This document shows positions 53,779 through 63,324 of a stretch of 64,000 bases of DNA, piece after piece. The position numbers were made by a program, and so were the translations under genes. Origin of the DNA: Desulfovibrionaceae bacterium (GTDB taxonomy: Bacteria > Desulfobacterota > Desulfovibrionia > Desulfovibrionales > Desulfovibrionaceae). The notes under the pieces are model-generated. The model was given only the letters and a program-made list of their open reading frames with translations. It had not been told where the DNA came from and made no database searches. The stretch covers positions 1-64,000 of the forward strand of contig WSYE01000004.1 of the NCBI GenBank assembly GCA_009773665.1, read 5' to 3'. How positions within the stretch are numbered: the stretch's first letter is position 1; every line of letters begins with the position of its first letter.

Positions 53779-56700
53779 AGTCCGAGACCTCGCTAAGGAG
53801 CTGAGGGTCAGCAACAAGGACATCTACCAGGCCCTGCGGGAGCTGGATATCCGTGTGTCCAGCGAGATGGCCACCCTGGAGGACGATCAAATCACCCAGG
53901 TTCGCGCCAAACTGAAGTCGGGGCTTGCCAAGTCCGAAGTCGTCCAGAGCCAGTCCCAGCCGGGAGTGGTGGTCAGACGGCGTCGTGCCAGCGCGCCCCA
54001 CGCCGAGCCTGAGGCCCTGGCCGATGCGCCCGATTCCGCTCCCTCCTCCGCCCCCGAGGAAAAGGAGCAGGATCAGGACGCGCCCGCCAGGCAGACCGCG
54101 CAGCCCAAGCCGCGCCGCAGAATGATCGATACCCCTCCCGCCAGGATCATCTCCCAGCCTGAGCCCGAGCAGGCTCCCCAGGCTGAAGAGCAGGACCTTC
54201 CGGTGGTGCACGAGCACGAGTTCGCCCAGGTCGAAGAGCAGCCCGCTCCTCAGCCCGAGCAGGCCCCCCCGGCAGAGCAGTCCGCTGCGCCCGCCAAGGC
54301 AGAACCCGTTCAGGCCGCCGAGGTGCAGACCGTCCAGGCCGAAGCCGGTGAGCAGGCTCCCATGGCGGAAGCGTCCGGGGAAACCGGAGCGCCCGTCGCC
54401 GAGACTGACGCTCAGGCTTCTCAGGACGGCGCTCCCCAGGCTGAAGGCGCCGAGCCCGAAAAGCGGGTGAAGAAGCCGAAGCGCGAGGTCCCCATCGGTC
54501 CGCAGGTGCGTATCATTTCCATGCCCGAACCCCGTGCGCCGGAACCCCGTCCCGCACCGGGCGCTCCCCGTCCCGGAGGCCCTGGCGGACCTGGCGGACA
54601 GCGCCCCGGCGGTCCTGGCGGTCCCGGCGGCTACCGCCCCAGCGGACCCGGCGGTCCTGGTGGCCCCGGTGGTCAGCGTCCTGGCGGACCTGGCGGTCCC
54701 GGCGGCTATCGTCCCAGCGGACCCGGTGGGCCTCGTCCCAGCGGCCCCGGTGGGCCTCGTCCCGGCGGCCCCGGCGGTTTCGACCGCCCGCAGCCCGCTG
54801 CTCCCGCGCCTGAATCCGACGACCGCAAGCGCCGTAAGGACAAGCGCGTCGTGGAGTTCGGCGGCAAGGCTGCTGCTGACGACGGCAACCGTTCCGGACG
54901 CGGCGGCCCCGGTGGCAAGCGCCGTGGCGGTGACATTCAGGACCGCACCGGACGTGGCGGCAAGAAAACCAAGAAGAAGGGCGGCGACCAGGTTGCCCAG
55001 ATCATGGCCGCGCAGGCTCAGTCCCAGCCGCAGAAGGCCATCAAACGCAAGATCAAGATGGAAGACGCCATCCGCGTCGCCGAAATGGCGCGCCAGATGG
55101 GCTTGAAGGCTCAGGATCTGATGAAGGTGCTCCTGTCCATGGGCATGATGGCCACCATCAACCAGTCCCTGGATTACGAGACCGCCCTGCTGGTGGCCGC
55201 CGAGTTCGGCTACGAAGTGGAGAAGATCGGCTTCGACGAAGATCTGTTCATCGACGTCGAAGAGGCCGATGTGCCCGAGTCCTTGCAGTCTCGTCCGCCC
55301 GTCGTGACCATCATGGGCCACGTCGACCACGGCAAGACCTCACTGCTGGACGCCATCCGCTCCACCAACGTGGTCATGGGCGAAGCTGGCGGCATCACGC
55401 AGCACATCGGCGCGTATCACGTCACCACCCCGCGCGGCGACGTGGTCTTCCTGGACACCCCCGGCCACGAAGCCTTCACCGCCATGCGCGCCCGTGGCGC
55501 AAAGGTGACGGACATCGTGGTCCTGGTGGTTGCCGCCGACGACGGCGTGATGGACCAGACCCGCGAGGCCATCAACCACTCCAAGGCCGCTGGCGTGCCC
55601 ATGGTGGTTGCGGTCAACAAGATCGACAAGCCCGGCGCCGAGCCGGACCGCGTGAAGCGCGAACTGGCCGAACTCGGGCTCGTTCCCGAGGAATGGGGCG
55701 GAGAGACAATCTTCGCGTACGTTTCCGCCAAGCAGCGCGAGGGTCTGGACGGACTGCTGGAGATGATCCTCCTTCAGGCCGAAGTGCTGGACCTCAAGGC
55801 CAACCCCGACAAGCGCGCCAAGGGCCACATCATTGAGGCCAAGCTGGACAAGGGGCGCGGCCCCGTGGCCACCGTGCTGATCGAGGAAGGCACCCTGAGG
55901 CAGGGCGACGCCTTCGTGTGCGGCCTGTTCTCGGGCCGGGTGCGCGCCATGTTCGACGACCAGGGCCTCAAGATCAAGGACGCCGGACCTGCCATGCCCG
56001 TCGAGGTGCAGGGTTTCGAAGGCGTGCCTGAAGCTGGCGAGGTGTTCAGCTGCGTCGAGGACGACAAGGTCGCCCGCCGCATCGCGGAAACCCGTCTGCA
56101 CAAGCAGCGCGAACGCGAACTGGGCAAGGCCACCAAGCTCACCCTGGAGACCTTCCTGGCTTCGCGCGGCGAAGCCGAGGCCCAGGAACTCAAGCTGGTG
56201 CTCAAGTCCGACGTGCAAGGTTCGCAGGAAGCCATCGCCGACGCGCTCAACAAGCTCTCCGGCGAGAAGGTCAAGATCCGCCTGATCCACTCCGGAACCG
56301 GCGCGATCACTGAATCGGACGTGCTCCTGGCCGCCGCTTCGGGCGCGGTCATCATCGGCTTCAACGTGCGCCCCTCGGTGAAGGTCAAGGATACCGCAGA
56401 ACGCGAGAACGTGGACCTGCGCTACTACGACATCATCTACAAGGTGGTTGACGAGATCAAGGCGGCCATGACCGGTATGCTCGCCCCGGTGTTCCGGGAG
56501 CAGTACCTGGGCCAGGCCGAGGTCCGTCAGACCTTCAGCGTGCCCAAGATCGGCCTCATCGGCGGCTGCGGCGTGCTGGACGGCAAAATCACCCGCAACG
56601 CCCAGATCCGCCTGCTGCGCGACGGCGTGGTGGTCTACACCGGCAAGCTCGCCAGCCTGAAGCGCTTCAAGGACGACGTGAAGGAAGTGACCAAGGGCTA

Positions 56701-56797
56701 CGAGTGCGGCATGAACCTGGAGAACTTCAACGACATCAAGGTCGGCGACGTGATCGAGGCCTTCGAGACCGTGGAAGAGAAGGACACGCTGGACTAA
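53765..56797 (+). CDS. infB: Translation initiation factor IF-2
   Basis: IF-2 delivers fMet-tRNA to the 30S subunit. The 1010-residue protein has an IF2_N domain at residues 1-50 and a long Ala/Pro/Glu-rich segment (70-240). A Gly-Pro-Arg repeat region follows (about 270-340), then a second IF2_N-like domain (near 425-480). The G domain has GHVDHGKT (about 518-525), DTPGHEAF and NKID; domains II, III and C2 end in [15 protein letters not shown]. The start is GTG inside ylxR. It is longer than E. coli IF-2 (890) because of the low-complexity N-terminal half. Confidence 0.97.
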   Translation: MTKLRVRDLAKELRVSNKDIYQALRELDIRVSSEMATLEDDQITQVRAKLKSGLAKSEVVQSQSQPGVVVRRRRASAPHAEPEALADAPDSAPSSAPEEKEQDQDAPARQTAQPKPRRRMIDTPPARIISQPEPEQAPQAEEQDLPVVHEHEFAQVEEQPAPQPEQAPPAEQSAAPAKAEPVQAAEVQTVQAEAGEQAPMAEASGETGAPVAETDAQASQDGAPQAEGAEPEKRVKKPKREVPIGPQVRIISMPEPRAPEPRPAPGAPRPGGPGGPGGQRPGGPGGPGGYRPSGPGGPGGPGGQRPGGPGGPGGYRPSGPGGPRPSGPGGPRPGGPGGFDRPQPAAPAPESDDRKRRKDKRVVEFGGKAAADDGNRSGRGGPGGKRRGGDIQDRTGRGGKKTKKKGGDQVAQIMAAQAQSQPQKAIKRKIKMEDAIRVAEMARQMGLKAQDLMKVLLSMGMMATINQSLDYETALLVAAEFGYEVEKIGFDEDLFIDVEEADVPESLQSRPPVVTIMGHVDHGKTSLLDAIRSTNVVMGEAGGITQHIGAYHVTTPRGDVVFLDTPGHEAFTAMRARGAKVTDIVVLVVAADDGVMDQTREAINHSKAAGVPMVVAVNKIDKPGAEPDRVKRELAELGLVPEEWGGETIFAYVSAKQREGLDGLLEMILLQAEVLDLKANPDKRAKGHIIEAKLDKGRGPVATVLIEEGTLRQGDAFVCGLFSGRVRAMFDDQGLKIKDAGPAMPVEVQGFEGVPEAGEVFSCVEDDKVARRIAETRLHKQRERELGKATKLTLETFLASRGEAEAQELKLVLKSDVQGSQEAIADALNKLSGEKVKIRLIHSGTGAITESDVLLAAASGAVIIGFNVRPSVKVKDTAERENVDLRYYDIIYKVVDEIKAAMTGMLAPVFREQYLGQAEVRQTFSVPKIGLIGGCGVLDGKITRNAQIRLLRDGVVVYTGKLASLKRFKDDVKEVTKGYECGMNLENFNDIKVGDVIEAFETVEEKDTLD
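54573..54780 (+). repeat. Coding tandem repeat in infB (Gly-Pro-Gly rich)
   Basis: Repeated units of about 30-70 bases encode [16 protein letters not shown] and [11 protein letters not shown] blocks, at least four times in a row. Such nearly identical DNA units could expand or contract by slippage or recombination while keeping the frame. Confidence 0.85.
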
Positions 56798-56807
56798 ACG
56801 CATACAG

Positions 56808-56850
56808 ACGCCTGGGAGTCTCCCTCCGGGGAGATTCCCAGGCGTTTTTT
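56808..56850 (+). terminator. Terminator after infB
   Basis: ACGCCTGGGA(G)TCTCCC pairs with GGGGAGATTCCCAGGCGT and runs into TTTTTT. A strong intrinsic terminator 11 bases after the stop codon, which would separate or attenuate expression of the ylxP-rbfA part. Confidence 0.88.
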
Positions 56851-56864
56851 ATCCCGTCAAAAGC

Positions 56865-57152
56865 ATGATCATCGGCGTGCTCACCTTGGAGTTCCGTCTG
56901 CACGGAAACGACTCCCTCAAGGGGAAGCGCTCGGTGGCACAGCGCCTCAAGGCCAAGTTGCGCAATAAATTCAATGTGGCCGTGAGCGAGATCGCCCACC
57001 ACGACTCGCACGACACCCTGGTGCTGGCGGCCGTTACGGTAAGCCCCGACGGGAAGCACGCGCAGGGCCTCTTGCAGAAAGCCCTGAACATGGTGGTTGC
57101 CGCTGACGAAGCGGAACTTATATACGACGACATCGAGTTGATCGGCCAGTAA
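56865..57152 (+). CDS. DUF503 (YlxP-like) protein
   Basis: A 95-residue protein: MIIGVLTLEFRLHGNDSLKGKRSVAQRLKAKLRNKFNVAVSE is the family signature, followed by NMVVAADEAELIYDDIELIG. YlxP homologues accompany infB and rbfA in many bacteria and may act in ribosome biogenesis; the precise role is unknown. It starts just 15 bases after the infB terminator and shows no clear ribosome site. Confidence 0.88.
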   Translation: MIIGVLTLEFRLHGNDSLKGKRSVAQRLKAKLRNKFNVAVSEIAHHDSHDTLVLAAVTVSPDGKHAQGLLQKALNMVVAADEAELIYDDIELIGQ

Positions 57153-57197
57153 GCCGTTCACGGCGTGCTCCCGCCAATCCGGAGCCGTGCAAGAGAC

Positions 57198-57252
57198 TGC
57201 GGCCCCTCTATGGGATTCCACAAGGGCGGAGCCCTAAGGCCTGCGGAGGCTT
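57198..57252. repeat. Degenerate intergenic hairpin repeat
   Basis: It reads TGGGATTCCACAAGGGCGGAGCC on the plus strand, then CTGCGGAGGC, resembling the tail modules at 9020-9060 and 10490-10531 with several changes. It occupies the gap between the DUF503 gene and rbfA. Confidence 0.5.
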
Positions 57253-57363
57253 CTCCTCTCCCACGCAATCTGTCCAGGAAAGAGTACCGCACTCACGACC
57301 ATATTACCCGCCGGAGACTTTTTTCCTCCAGCGAAACCGCCCCATACAAGGCCGACGCTCCCT

Positions 57364-57708
57364 ATGAAGACTACAAAAGAAGGCCCCAGCCGCCGCTCCA
57401 TCCGCATGTCCGACCAGATCATGCGCGAACTGGCCCTCATGCTCATCGAAGAAATGCAGGACCCGCGCCTTGACCTTGTGACCATCAGCGGCGTGCGCCT
57501 CAATTCCGACATGTCCGTGGCCACTGTGCTTTTCACCATGCACGGCGACGCCGCGCGCATCAAGGCCGCCAAGGACGCGCTGTATCAGTCCAGGGGCTTC
57601 CTGCGCCTCAACCTGGGCCGCAGGGTCAAGTCCAAGTTTGTGCCGGACCTGCGCTTCGAGCACGACGAATTTCTGGAGACCATGGTTTATGGACAGCCCC
57701 ATGCATGA
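57364..57708 (+). CDS. rbfA: Ribosome-binding factor A
   Basis: RbfA acts late in 30S maturation. The 114-residue KH-like protein has the family blocks RRSIRMSDQIMRELALMLIEEMQDPRL, VTISGVRLNSDMSVATVLF and LGRRVKSKFVPDLRFEHDE. It overlaps the DHH-family gene by 20 bases. Confidence 0.94.
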   Translation: MKTTKEGPSRRSIRMSDQIMRELALMLIEEMQDPRLDLVTISGVRLNSDMSVATVLFTMHGDAARIKAAKDALYQSRGFLRLNLGRRVKSKFVPDLRFEHDEFLETMVYGQPHA

Positions 57709-58657
57709 CATCCTGCGCGCCATCCAGGCGGGTTCGCGTTTCCTGGTGGCAACGCACGTCAGCCCTGACGGCGACGCCATCGGCTCCATGGCGGCCATGG
57801 GCCACATGCTGAAAAGCCTCGGCAAGGACGTGGTGTTGTACAACGCCTCCGGCCTGCCCGAGCATTTTTCCTGGGTGAACCTGCCCGCGCCCATCCTCAC
57901 GGAGTTGCCTTCGCTTTCCGGCTTCGACGCCATCATCGCACTGGACTGCGGGGATGACCGGCGCGGCGGCAAGGCCCTGCAGGACGCCATGGCCGCGCAC
58001 CGCACCTTCGTCATCGACCACCACCTCTCCAACCCCAAGTGGGGCGAACTGAACTGGGTGGAAGTGGACCGCTCCTCCACGGGCGAGATGGTCGCCACCA
58101 TGGCCCAGGAGCTGGGCCTATCCCTGTCCGGGCCGCTCGGCGAGGCCGTTTACCTGTGCCTGGTGACCGACACCGGACATTTCTCTTTCGAGAACACCAG
58201 CCCCCGCTGCATGGAGATGGCTGCGGTCATCATCCGCCAAGGAATCAACCTGGCCAGGATCAACGAGCTGATCCAGAACCAGTGGTCGCTGGCGCGCTTC
58301 AAGCTCTGGGGCGAAGTTCTTGGCGGCCTGACCCTTCATTTCGATGGACAGCTGGGTGTGATTCGCATAACCACCGAACAGCTCTCCCGTCTGGGGGCCA
58401 CCAGCGCCGACAGCGAGGGCCTGACCAACTTCGTGCTGCGCATCAAGGGCTGCAAGATGGCCCAGTCCCTGCGCGAGGATGCGGACGGTTCGCTGAAGCT
58501 CAGCCTGCGCTCCGTTTCGGATGTGAACATCCAGCCCGTGGCTGCCGCGTTCGGCGGCGGCGGGCACAAGTGCGCGGCTGGCGCGAACCTCCAGGGTGAC
58601 ATCGACGAGGTCGAGTCGGCCCTGATTGCCGCATTGGGGAAGATCCTTGGTTTCTGA
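57689..58657 (+). CDS. DHH/DHHA1 phosphoesterase (NrnA-like)
   Basis: A 322-residue enzyme likely to cleave nanoRNAs or pAp. DHH motifs are ATHVSPDGDAIGSM (residues about 25-38), ALDCGDDR, FVIDHHLSNP and LVTDTGHFSFENTSP. The DHHA1 substrate-binding domain ends with AAFGGGGHKCAAGANL. GGAGA precedes the ATG inside rbfA; another ATG four codons on is possible. NrnA-type genes are often placed between rbfA and truB in this group. Confidence 0.93.
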   Translation: MDSPMHDILRAIQAGSRFLVATHVSPDGDAIGSMAAMGHMLKSLGKDVVLYNASGLPEHFSWVNLPAPILTELPSLSGFDAIIALDCGDDRRGGKALQDAMAAHRTFVIDHHLSNPKWGELNWVEVDRSSTGEMVATMAQELGLSLSGPLGEAVYLCLVTDTGHFSFENTSPRCMEMAAVIIRQGINLARINELIQNQWSLARFKLWGEVLGGLTLHFDGQLGVIRITTEQLSRLGATSADSEGLTNFVLRIKGCKMAQSLREDADGSLKLSLRSVSDVNIQPVAAAFGGGGHKCAAGANLQGDIDEVESALIAALGKILGF

Positions 58658-59642
58658 TTCCGACGGCGATGCGCCGCAGGCTCCGGAAAATCAGGCTGGC
58701 TCCCCGGCTGGCGAACGCCCTGCCCGGCCCCGCCCCCCAAGGCCGCCGCAGATGCACGGCGTGCTGGTGCTGGACAAGCCCAACGGGCCTACGTCCGCCG
58801 ATTGCCTGCGTGACATAAAGTACCAGCTGGGGCAGAAGAAGATCGGCCACGCCGGCACCCTCGACCCCATGGCCACCGGCGTGCTGGTGGTGCTCCTGGG
58901 CGAGGCCACCAAGCTGGCCGGGTTCCTGACGGAAGGGCAGAAGATTTATTCGGGCCGCCTGCGCCTGGGACAGAACACCGACACCTTCGACGCCGAAGGC
59001 ACGGTGACGTCCGAGGCCCCCTGGGAGCATCTGGCTCCCGAGACGGTCCGCGAGGCGGCGATAGCCTGGAAGGAAATGACCACCCAGGACATCCCGCCCT
59101 ATTCGGCGGTGAAGGTGAACGGGCAGCCTCTGTACAAGAAGGCGCGCCGGGGCGAGGAAGTCCCGGTAATCACCAAGCCGCTCACGGTTTTTGATGCGGA
59201 CGTGCTCTCCATGGAGCTGCCGCACATGCATTTCCGGGTGAGAGTGAGTCCCGGCTCCTATGTACGCTCCCTGGTCCACAGCCTGGGGTCGCGACTTGGG
59301 TGCGGGGCTCACCTGACTGAACTCATCCGGGAGTACAGCCATCCCTTCGGACTCGCCGATGCTATCCCCCTGGATCAGCTTCTGGCCGAACCCGAACGGC
59401 TGGCCCAACGGGTGATCCCGCTGGAAAAGGCCCTGCCTCATTGGCCAACGCTTGTTCTGACCCCGGAACAGGCAAAAATGGTCAAGGACGGAAAGGCCCT
59501 TCCCGTGTCGGAGATCCCCGGACCGCAGACGCGAGCCATTCTCGCCAATGCGGACGGCCTGCCCGTGGCCCTGGCTGAACCCCAGGACCGGGATGGCGCG
59601 AGGCGCTGGGTGATTCTGCGCGGCTTGAACCCCGCCGGATGA
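58647..59642 (+). CDS. truB: tRNA pseudouridine(55) synthase TruB
   Basis: TruB makes pseudouridine 55 in the T-loop. The catalytic Asp lies in KIGHAGTLDPMATGVLVVLLGEATKL; KVNGQPLYKKARRGEEV and RVRVSPGSYVRSLVHSLG are further conserved blocks. The start is uncertain: a TTG at 58647 with GGGGAAG upstream gives a Pro-rich N-terminal extension and couples to the preceding gene. The ATG at 58752 (MHGVLVLDKPNG) would give the core enzyme of about 296 residues but lacks a ribosome site. Confidence 0.9.
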   Translation: MVSDSDGDAPQAPENQAGSPAGERPARPRPPRPPQMHGVLVLDKPNGPTSADCLRDIKYQLGQKKIGHAGTLDPMATGVLVVLLGEATKLAGFLTEGQKIYSGRLRLGQNTDTFDAEGTVTSEAPWEHLAPETVREAAIAWKEMTTQDIPPYSAVKVNGQPLYKKARRGEEVPVITKPLTVFDADVLSMELPHMHFRVRVSPGSYVRSLVHSLGSRLGCGAHLTELIREYSHPFGLADAIPLDQLLAEPERLAQRVIPLEKALPHWPTLVLTPEQAKMVKDGKALPVSEIPGPQTRAILANADGLPVALAEPQDRDGARRWVILRGLNPAG

Positions 59643-59690
59643 CTCCCCCCGGCAATCGTGCCGTAACAAGATTAAACGGAGGATATCGCT

Positions 59691-59960
59691 GTGGTCATGA
59701 TAGCTAGCGACAAGCTCAAAGTGATTGACGAGTACAAGACCCACGAGGGAGACACCGGCTCCCCTGAGGTCCAGGTGGCGCTGCTGACCAGCCGCATCAT
59801 CTACCTGACCGAACACTTCAAGACCCACGCGAAGGACTACCACTCCCGCACCGGCCTGCTCAAGCTGGTCGGCCAGCGCAGGAAGCTCCTGAACTACTTG
59901 AAGGGCAAGGACGTCAACCGTTACCGCACGCTGATTGCGCGTCTCGGCATCCGCAAGTAA
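59691..59960 (+). CDS. rpsO: 30S ribosomal protein S15
   Basis: An 89-residue S15 with the signature [24 protein letters not shown] and [20 protein letters not shown]. The GTG at 59691 has GGAGG eight bases upstream, better placed than the ATG two codons later, and gives the standard length. It is followed by pnp, the usual order. Confidence 0.97.
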   Translation: MVMIASDKLKVIDEYKTHEGDTGSPEVQVALLTSRIIYLTEHFKTHAKDYHSRTGLLKLVGQRRKLLNYLKGKDVNRYRTLIARLGIRK

Positions 59961-59973
59961 CGTGCTTCCCCGG

Positions 59974-60007
59974 CCTGTCCGGCAGCGCCCACGCGTTGCC
60001 GGACGGG
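59974..60007 (+). terminator. Hairpin in the rpsO-pnp gap
   Basis: GTCCGGCAGCG pairs with CGTTGCCGGAC (one wobble) around a short loop, with CTTTTTCG a dozen bases later. It may be a weak terminator after rpsO or an RNase III-type leader hairpin for pnp, as in E. coli where pnp is autoregulated by such a structure. Confidence 0.5.
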
Positions 60008-60177
60008 TCGATTCCGCTTTTTCGTTGGGCCGCAGCGCATAGTCTGCACGGCCCCTAACCGGCCAACCCCGAACGTTATCCGCGCGCCAGCGCCCGGGAG
60101 CAATGGTTCCCGGCCTCCGCCGCGCTCATCACGTTCCGGGTAGGCCTCTTCGTCACATTCAACAAAGAGGTTACTAC

Positions 60178-62418
60178 ATGGGTCTTCTCGACAAAACTAT
60201 CCGCGTGGAACGCACCATCGGAACACAGCCTATCATCATGGAAACCGGCCGTCTGGCCAATCAGGCCGACGGCGCGGTCTGGATGCAGTGCGGCGGCACC
60301 GTGGTGCTGGTCACCGTCTGCTCCCAGGCCCTGGAATTCGACAAGGGCTTCTTCCCCCTGACCGTCGAATACCGTGAGATGTCCTACGCCGCTGGCCGCA
60401 TCCCCGGCAGCTATTTCCGCCGCGAAATCGGCCGCCCCTCCGAGCGCGAAGTGCTCACCTGCCGCCTGATCGACCGCCCCCACCGCCCGCTCTTCCCCAA
60501 GGGCTTCCGCGACGAGGTGCAGATCATGGCCACCGTGCTCTCCTCAGACGGAGTGAACGACGCCGACATCCTGGCCGTTACCGGCGCTTCCGCCGCGCTG
60601 CACATTTCCAGCGTCCCCTTCCTGGGTCCCATCGCGGGCGGCCGCGTGGGCTACATCGGCGGACAGTTCGTGCTGAACCCCTCCATCACCGAACTGAAGG
60701 AAGTCTCCTCCCTGAACCTGGCTTTCGCCGCCACGCGCGACGCCGTGGTCATGGTTGAAGGCGGCGGCAACTTCATCTCCGAGGATATGCTGGCCGACGC
60801 CCTGGACTGGGGCCACAAGCAGGTCGTCGAATTGATCGACATGCAGGAAGAGCTGCGTGAGAAGGCCGGCAAGACCAAGATGATCTTCACCCCGCCCGCC
60901 GAGAACCCGGAGCTGAAAGCCCTGGTGCAGACCACCGTGGAGGCCGACATCAAGGGCGCCATGTGCACCCAGGAAAAGATGCCTCGCCGCGACGCTCGCA
61001 AGGCCCTGAAGATGCGCGCTGTTGAGGCCGCCAAGGCCGCCTACCCTGACGAGCCCGCCATCGGCGCCAAGGCCGCCGAGATCTTCGAGGCCCTGGAAAA
61101 GAAGACCATGCGCGCCTACATCAAGGAGTCCGGCACCCGTATCGACTGCCGCGACACCAAGACCGTGCGCCCCATCGAGATCGAGATCGGCGTGCTGCCC
61201 CGCACCCACGGCTCCTGCCTGTTCGCGCGCGGCGAGACCAAGGCCCTGTGCGTGGCCACCCTGGGCTCCACCGGCGACGAGCAGCGCATCGAGACCCTGG
61301 CGGGTGAGACCTCCAAGCGCTTCATGCTGCACTACAACTTCCCCCCCTACTGCGTGGGCGAAGTCAAGCCCGCGCGCGGCCCGTCGCGCCGCGACATCGG
61401 CCACGGCGCGCTCGCCGAGCGCTCCATCCTGCCGGTGCTGCCCCAGCCGGGCGAGTTCCCCTTCACCCTGCGCGTGGTGTCGGAAGTGATGGAGTCCAAC
61501 GGTTCGTCCTCCATGGCCTCGGTCTGTGGCGCTTCCCTTGCGCTGATGGACGCGGGTGCGCCCATCAAGGCCGCTGTGGCAGGCATCGCCATGGGCCTCA
61601 TCAAGGAGAACGACGAGTACCTGGTGCTCACCGACATCCTGGGTGACGAAGACGCCATGGGCGACATGGACTTCAAGGTTGCGGGTACTGCCGAGGGCAT
61701 CACCGGCATCCAGATGGACATCAAGATCACCGGCATCCCCCAGGAAGTCATGCGCCGCGCCCTGCATCAGGCCCGCGACGCCCGCCTTGGCATCCTGGCC
61801 AAGATGAACGACGTGATCTCCTCCCCCCGCACCGAGCTGTCGCCCTACGCGCCCCAGCTCACCGTGGTGGAAATCAACCCGGAAAAGATCCGCGAAGTGA
61901 TCGGACCCGGAGGCAAGACCATCAAGGCCATCACCGCTGCCACCGGAGCCTCCATCGACATCGATGACTCCGGCAAGATCTCCATCTTCGCGCCCACCCA
62001 GGACGCCATGGAGCGCGCCAAGGAGATGGTGCTGTTCTACGACCAGAAGGCCGACGTTGGCCGCAACTACCAGGGCAAGGTCAAGAAGATCATCGACTGC
62101 GGCGCGGTCGTTGAAATCCTGCCCGGCCTGGAAGGTCTGGTGCACGTCTCCCAGCTGGACATCGCCCGCGTGGAGAACGTCACCGACGCCGTTGCCATGG
62201 GACAGGACCTGGAAGTGAAGGTCATCGCCGTGGAGCCCAACGGTCGCGTTCGCCTGTCGCGCAAGGCCGTGCTGCTCGAAGAGCAGGGCGAGACCATCGA
62301 CCTGAACGACTTCTCGGCCCCCTCGCGCCCGCGCGGCGATCGTCCCGGCGGCGATCGTGACCGTGGACGCGGCGGCGACCGTGGCGGACGCGGCGGCGAT
62401 CGCGGCGGACGCCGCTAG
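60178..62418 (+). CDS. pnp: Polyribonucleotide nucleotidyltransferase (PNPase)
   Basis: A 3'-5' phosphorolytic exoribonuclease. The 746-residue protein has two RNase PH domains (YREMSYAAGRIPGSYFRREIGRPSEREVL, and later ETSKRFMLHYNFPPYCVGE with GHGALAERS), a helical linker, KH (VIGPGGKTIKAI) and S1 (GLVHVSQLDIARVENV) domains. The tail is Arg/Gly/Asp-rich, with repeats of RGGDRGG type, giving an RNA-binding or disordered end. AAAGAGG precedes the ATG; upstream in-frame codons are leader. Confidence 0.98.
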   Translation: MGLLDKTIRVERTIGTQPIIMETGRLANQADGAVWMQCGGTVVLVTVCSQALEFDKGFFPLTVEYREMSYAAGRIPGSYFRREIGRPSEREVLTCRLIDRPHRPLFPKGFRDEVQIMATVLSSDGVNDADILAVTGASAALHISSVPFLGPIAGGRVGYIGGQFVLNPSITELKEVSSLNLAFAATRDAVVMVEGGGNFISEDMLADALDWGHKQVVELIDMQEELREKAGKTKMIFTPPAENPELKALVQTTVEADIKGAMCTQEKMPRRDARKALKMRAVEAAKAAYPDEPAIGAKAAEIFEALEKKTMRAYIKESGTRIDCRDTKTVRPIEIEIGVLPRTHGSCLFARGETKALCVATLGSTGDEQRIETLAGETSKRFMLHYNFPPYCVGEVKPARGPSRRDIGHGALAERSILPVLPQPGEFPFTLRVVSEVMESNGSSSMASVCGASLALMDAGAPIKAAVAGIAMGLIKENDEYLVLTDILGDEDAMGDMDFKVAGTAEGITGIQMDIKITGIPQEVMRRALHQARDARLGILAKMNDVISSPRTELSPYAPQLTVVEINPEKIREVIGPGGKTIKAITAATGASIDIDDSGKISIFAPTQDAMERAKEMVLFYDQKADVGRNYQGKVKKIIDCGAVVEILPGLEGLVHVSQLDIARVENVTDAVAMGQDLEVKVIAVEPNGRVRLSRKAVLLEEQGETIDLNDFSAPSRPRGDRPGGDRDRGRGGDRGGRGGDRGGRR

Positions 62419-62443
62419 GTCGCATCCGATTTGAGATCGACAT

Positions 62444-62472
62444 GAAAAAGGGGGGCAATCGCCCCCCTTTTC
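62444..62472 (+). terminator. Terminator after pnp
   Basis: GGGGGGC-AATC-GCCCCCC with AAAAA before and TTTTC after. A strong intrinsic terminator 26 bases after the stop. Confidence 0.88.
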
Positions 62473-62488
62473 TGTTACGGGAGCGTTC

Positions 62489-63238
62489 ATGCAAATTAAA
62501 GACATGACCTTCATCATCACCGGCGCGTCCATGGGCCTGGGGCGCGCCCTGGCCGAGGCTCTGGCAGTGCTGGGGGCCAGGCTGGTTTTGAATGCACGCG
62601 GCGCGGACGAACTGGACGCCGCCTGGCAGTCCTGCGACATGGTGGGCGCCAGGGCCGTGGCCATGCCCGGAGACGTCTCCCAGGCCGCCACGGCGGCCAA
62701 GCTCGTGGAGCAGGCACTGGATCTGGGCGACTTTGCGGGGTTCGTCCACTGCGCCGGGGTGCTGCGCCCTGGGCCGCTGGTGCGCGAAATCAGCGACCAC
62801 GACTTTCAAGAGGTCGTGTCCTCCAACCTGAAGGGCGCGTGGCAGATGATCCGACACTGCGTCCCCGCCCTGGCTCTGCGTGGCTCCGGGCTGGCCGTGT
62901 TCATCGGCTCCGCCGCCGCGTCGGTCGCCCAGCCGGGCATCGGCACATACTGCGCAGCCAAGGCCGCCGAGGAGCACCTCTGCCGCCAGTTGGCCGCCGA
63001 GGAGCCGTGGCTGACCAGCTTCGTCTACCGCCCAGGGCTGGTGGATACCCGCATGCAGGACGAAGCCCGCAAAGCCGAAGGCGGCGGGGCCGAATCGCTG
63101 CGAGCGCTGTTTCATCCCTGGAAGGAACGCGGCCACCTTATCATGCCCGAGCAATCCGCCATGGGGCTTATCCGTCTGTTGATGCAGGATGGAGAGGGGC
63201 TCTCCGGCAAGACGTTCGATGTGCGCGACAAGTTCTAG
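62489..63238 (+). CDS. SDR-family NAD(P)-dependent oxidoreductase
   Basis: A 249-residue short-chain dehydrogenase. Cofactor loop TGASMGLG (residues about 12-19), VHCAGV in place of NNAG, the catalytic Ser in FIGSAAASVAQPG and the YxxxK pair as TYCAAKAAEEH. The end VFRPGLVDT-like segment (FVYRPGLVDTRMQ) fits the classical sepiapterin-reductase-like subgroup. Substrate unknown. GGGAG precedes the ATG; it starts 17 bases after the pnp terminator. Confidence 0.92.
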   Translation: MQIKDMTFIITGASMGLGRALAEALAVLGARLVLNARGADELDAAWQSCDMVGARAVAMPGDVSQAATAAKLVEQALDLGDFAGFVHCAGVLRPGPLVREISDHDFQEVVSSNLKGAWQMIRHCVPALALRGSGLAVFIGSAAASVAQPGIGTYCAAKAAEEHLCRQLAAEEPWLTSFVYRPGLVDTRMQDEARKAEGGGAESLRALFHPWKERGHLIMPEQSAMGLIRLLMQDGEGLSGKTFDVRDKF

Positions 63239-63262
63239 CAGCTTCGATCCCTGAACCGACAC

Positions 63263-63300
63263 GAAAGCCCCCGCCTGGAGATTCCCGGCGGGGGCTTTTC
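63263..63300. terminator. Bidirectional terminator between convergent genes
   Basis: AAAGCCCCCGCC and GGCGGGGGCTTT form a 12-bp stem around an 11-base loop, with TTTT at the 3' side and a short T-run on the other strand. It lies 25 bases after the SDR stop. Confidence 0.85.
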
Positions 63301-63324
63301 AGTATGGATCGCGAAAGCCAGGAC

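Noticed and set aside
53711..55330. 539-codon open frame opposite infB
   Set aside because: Gly/Leu/Ala/Arg-rich shadow of the infB repeats; no recognisable domain.
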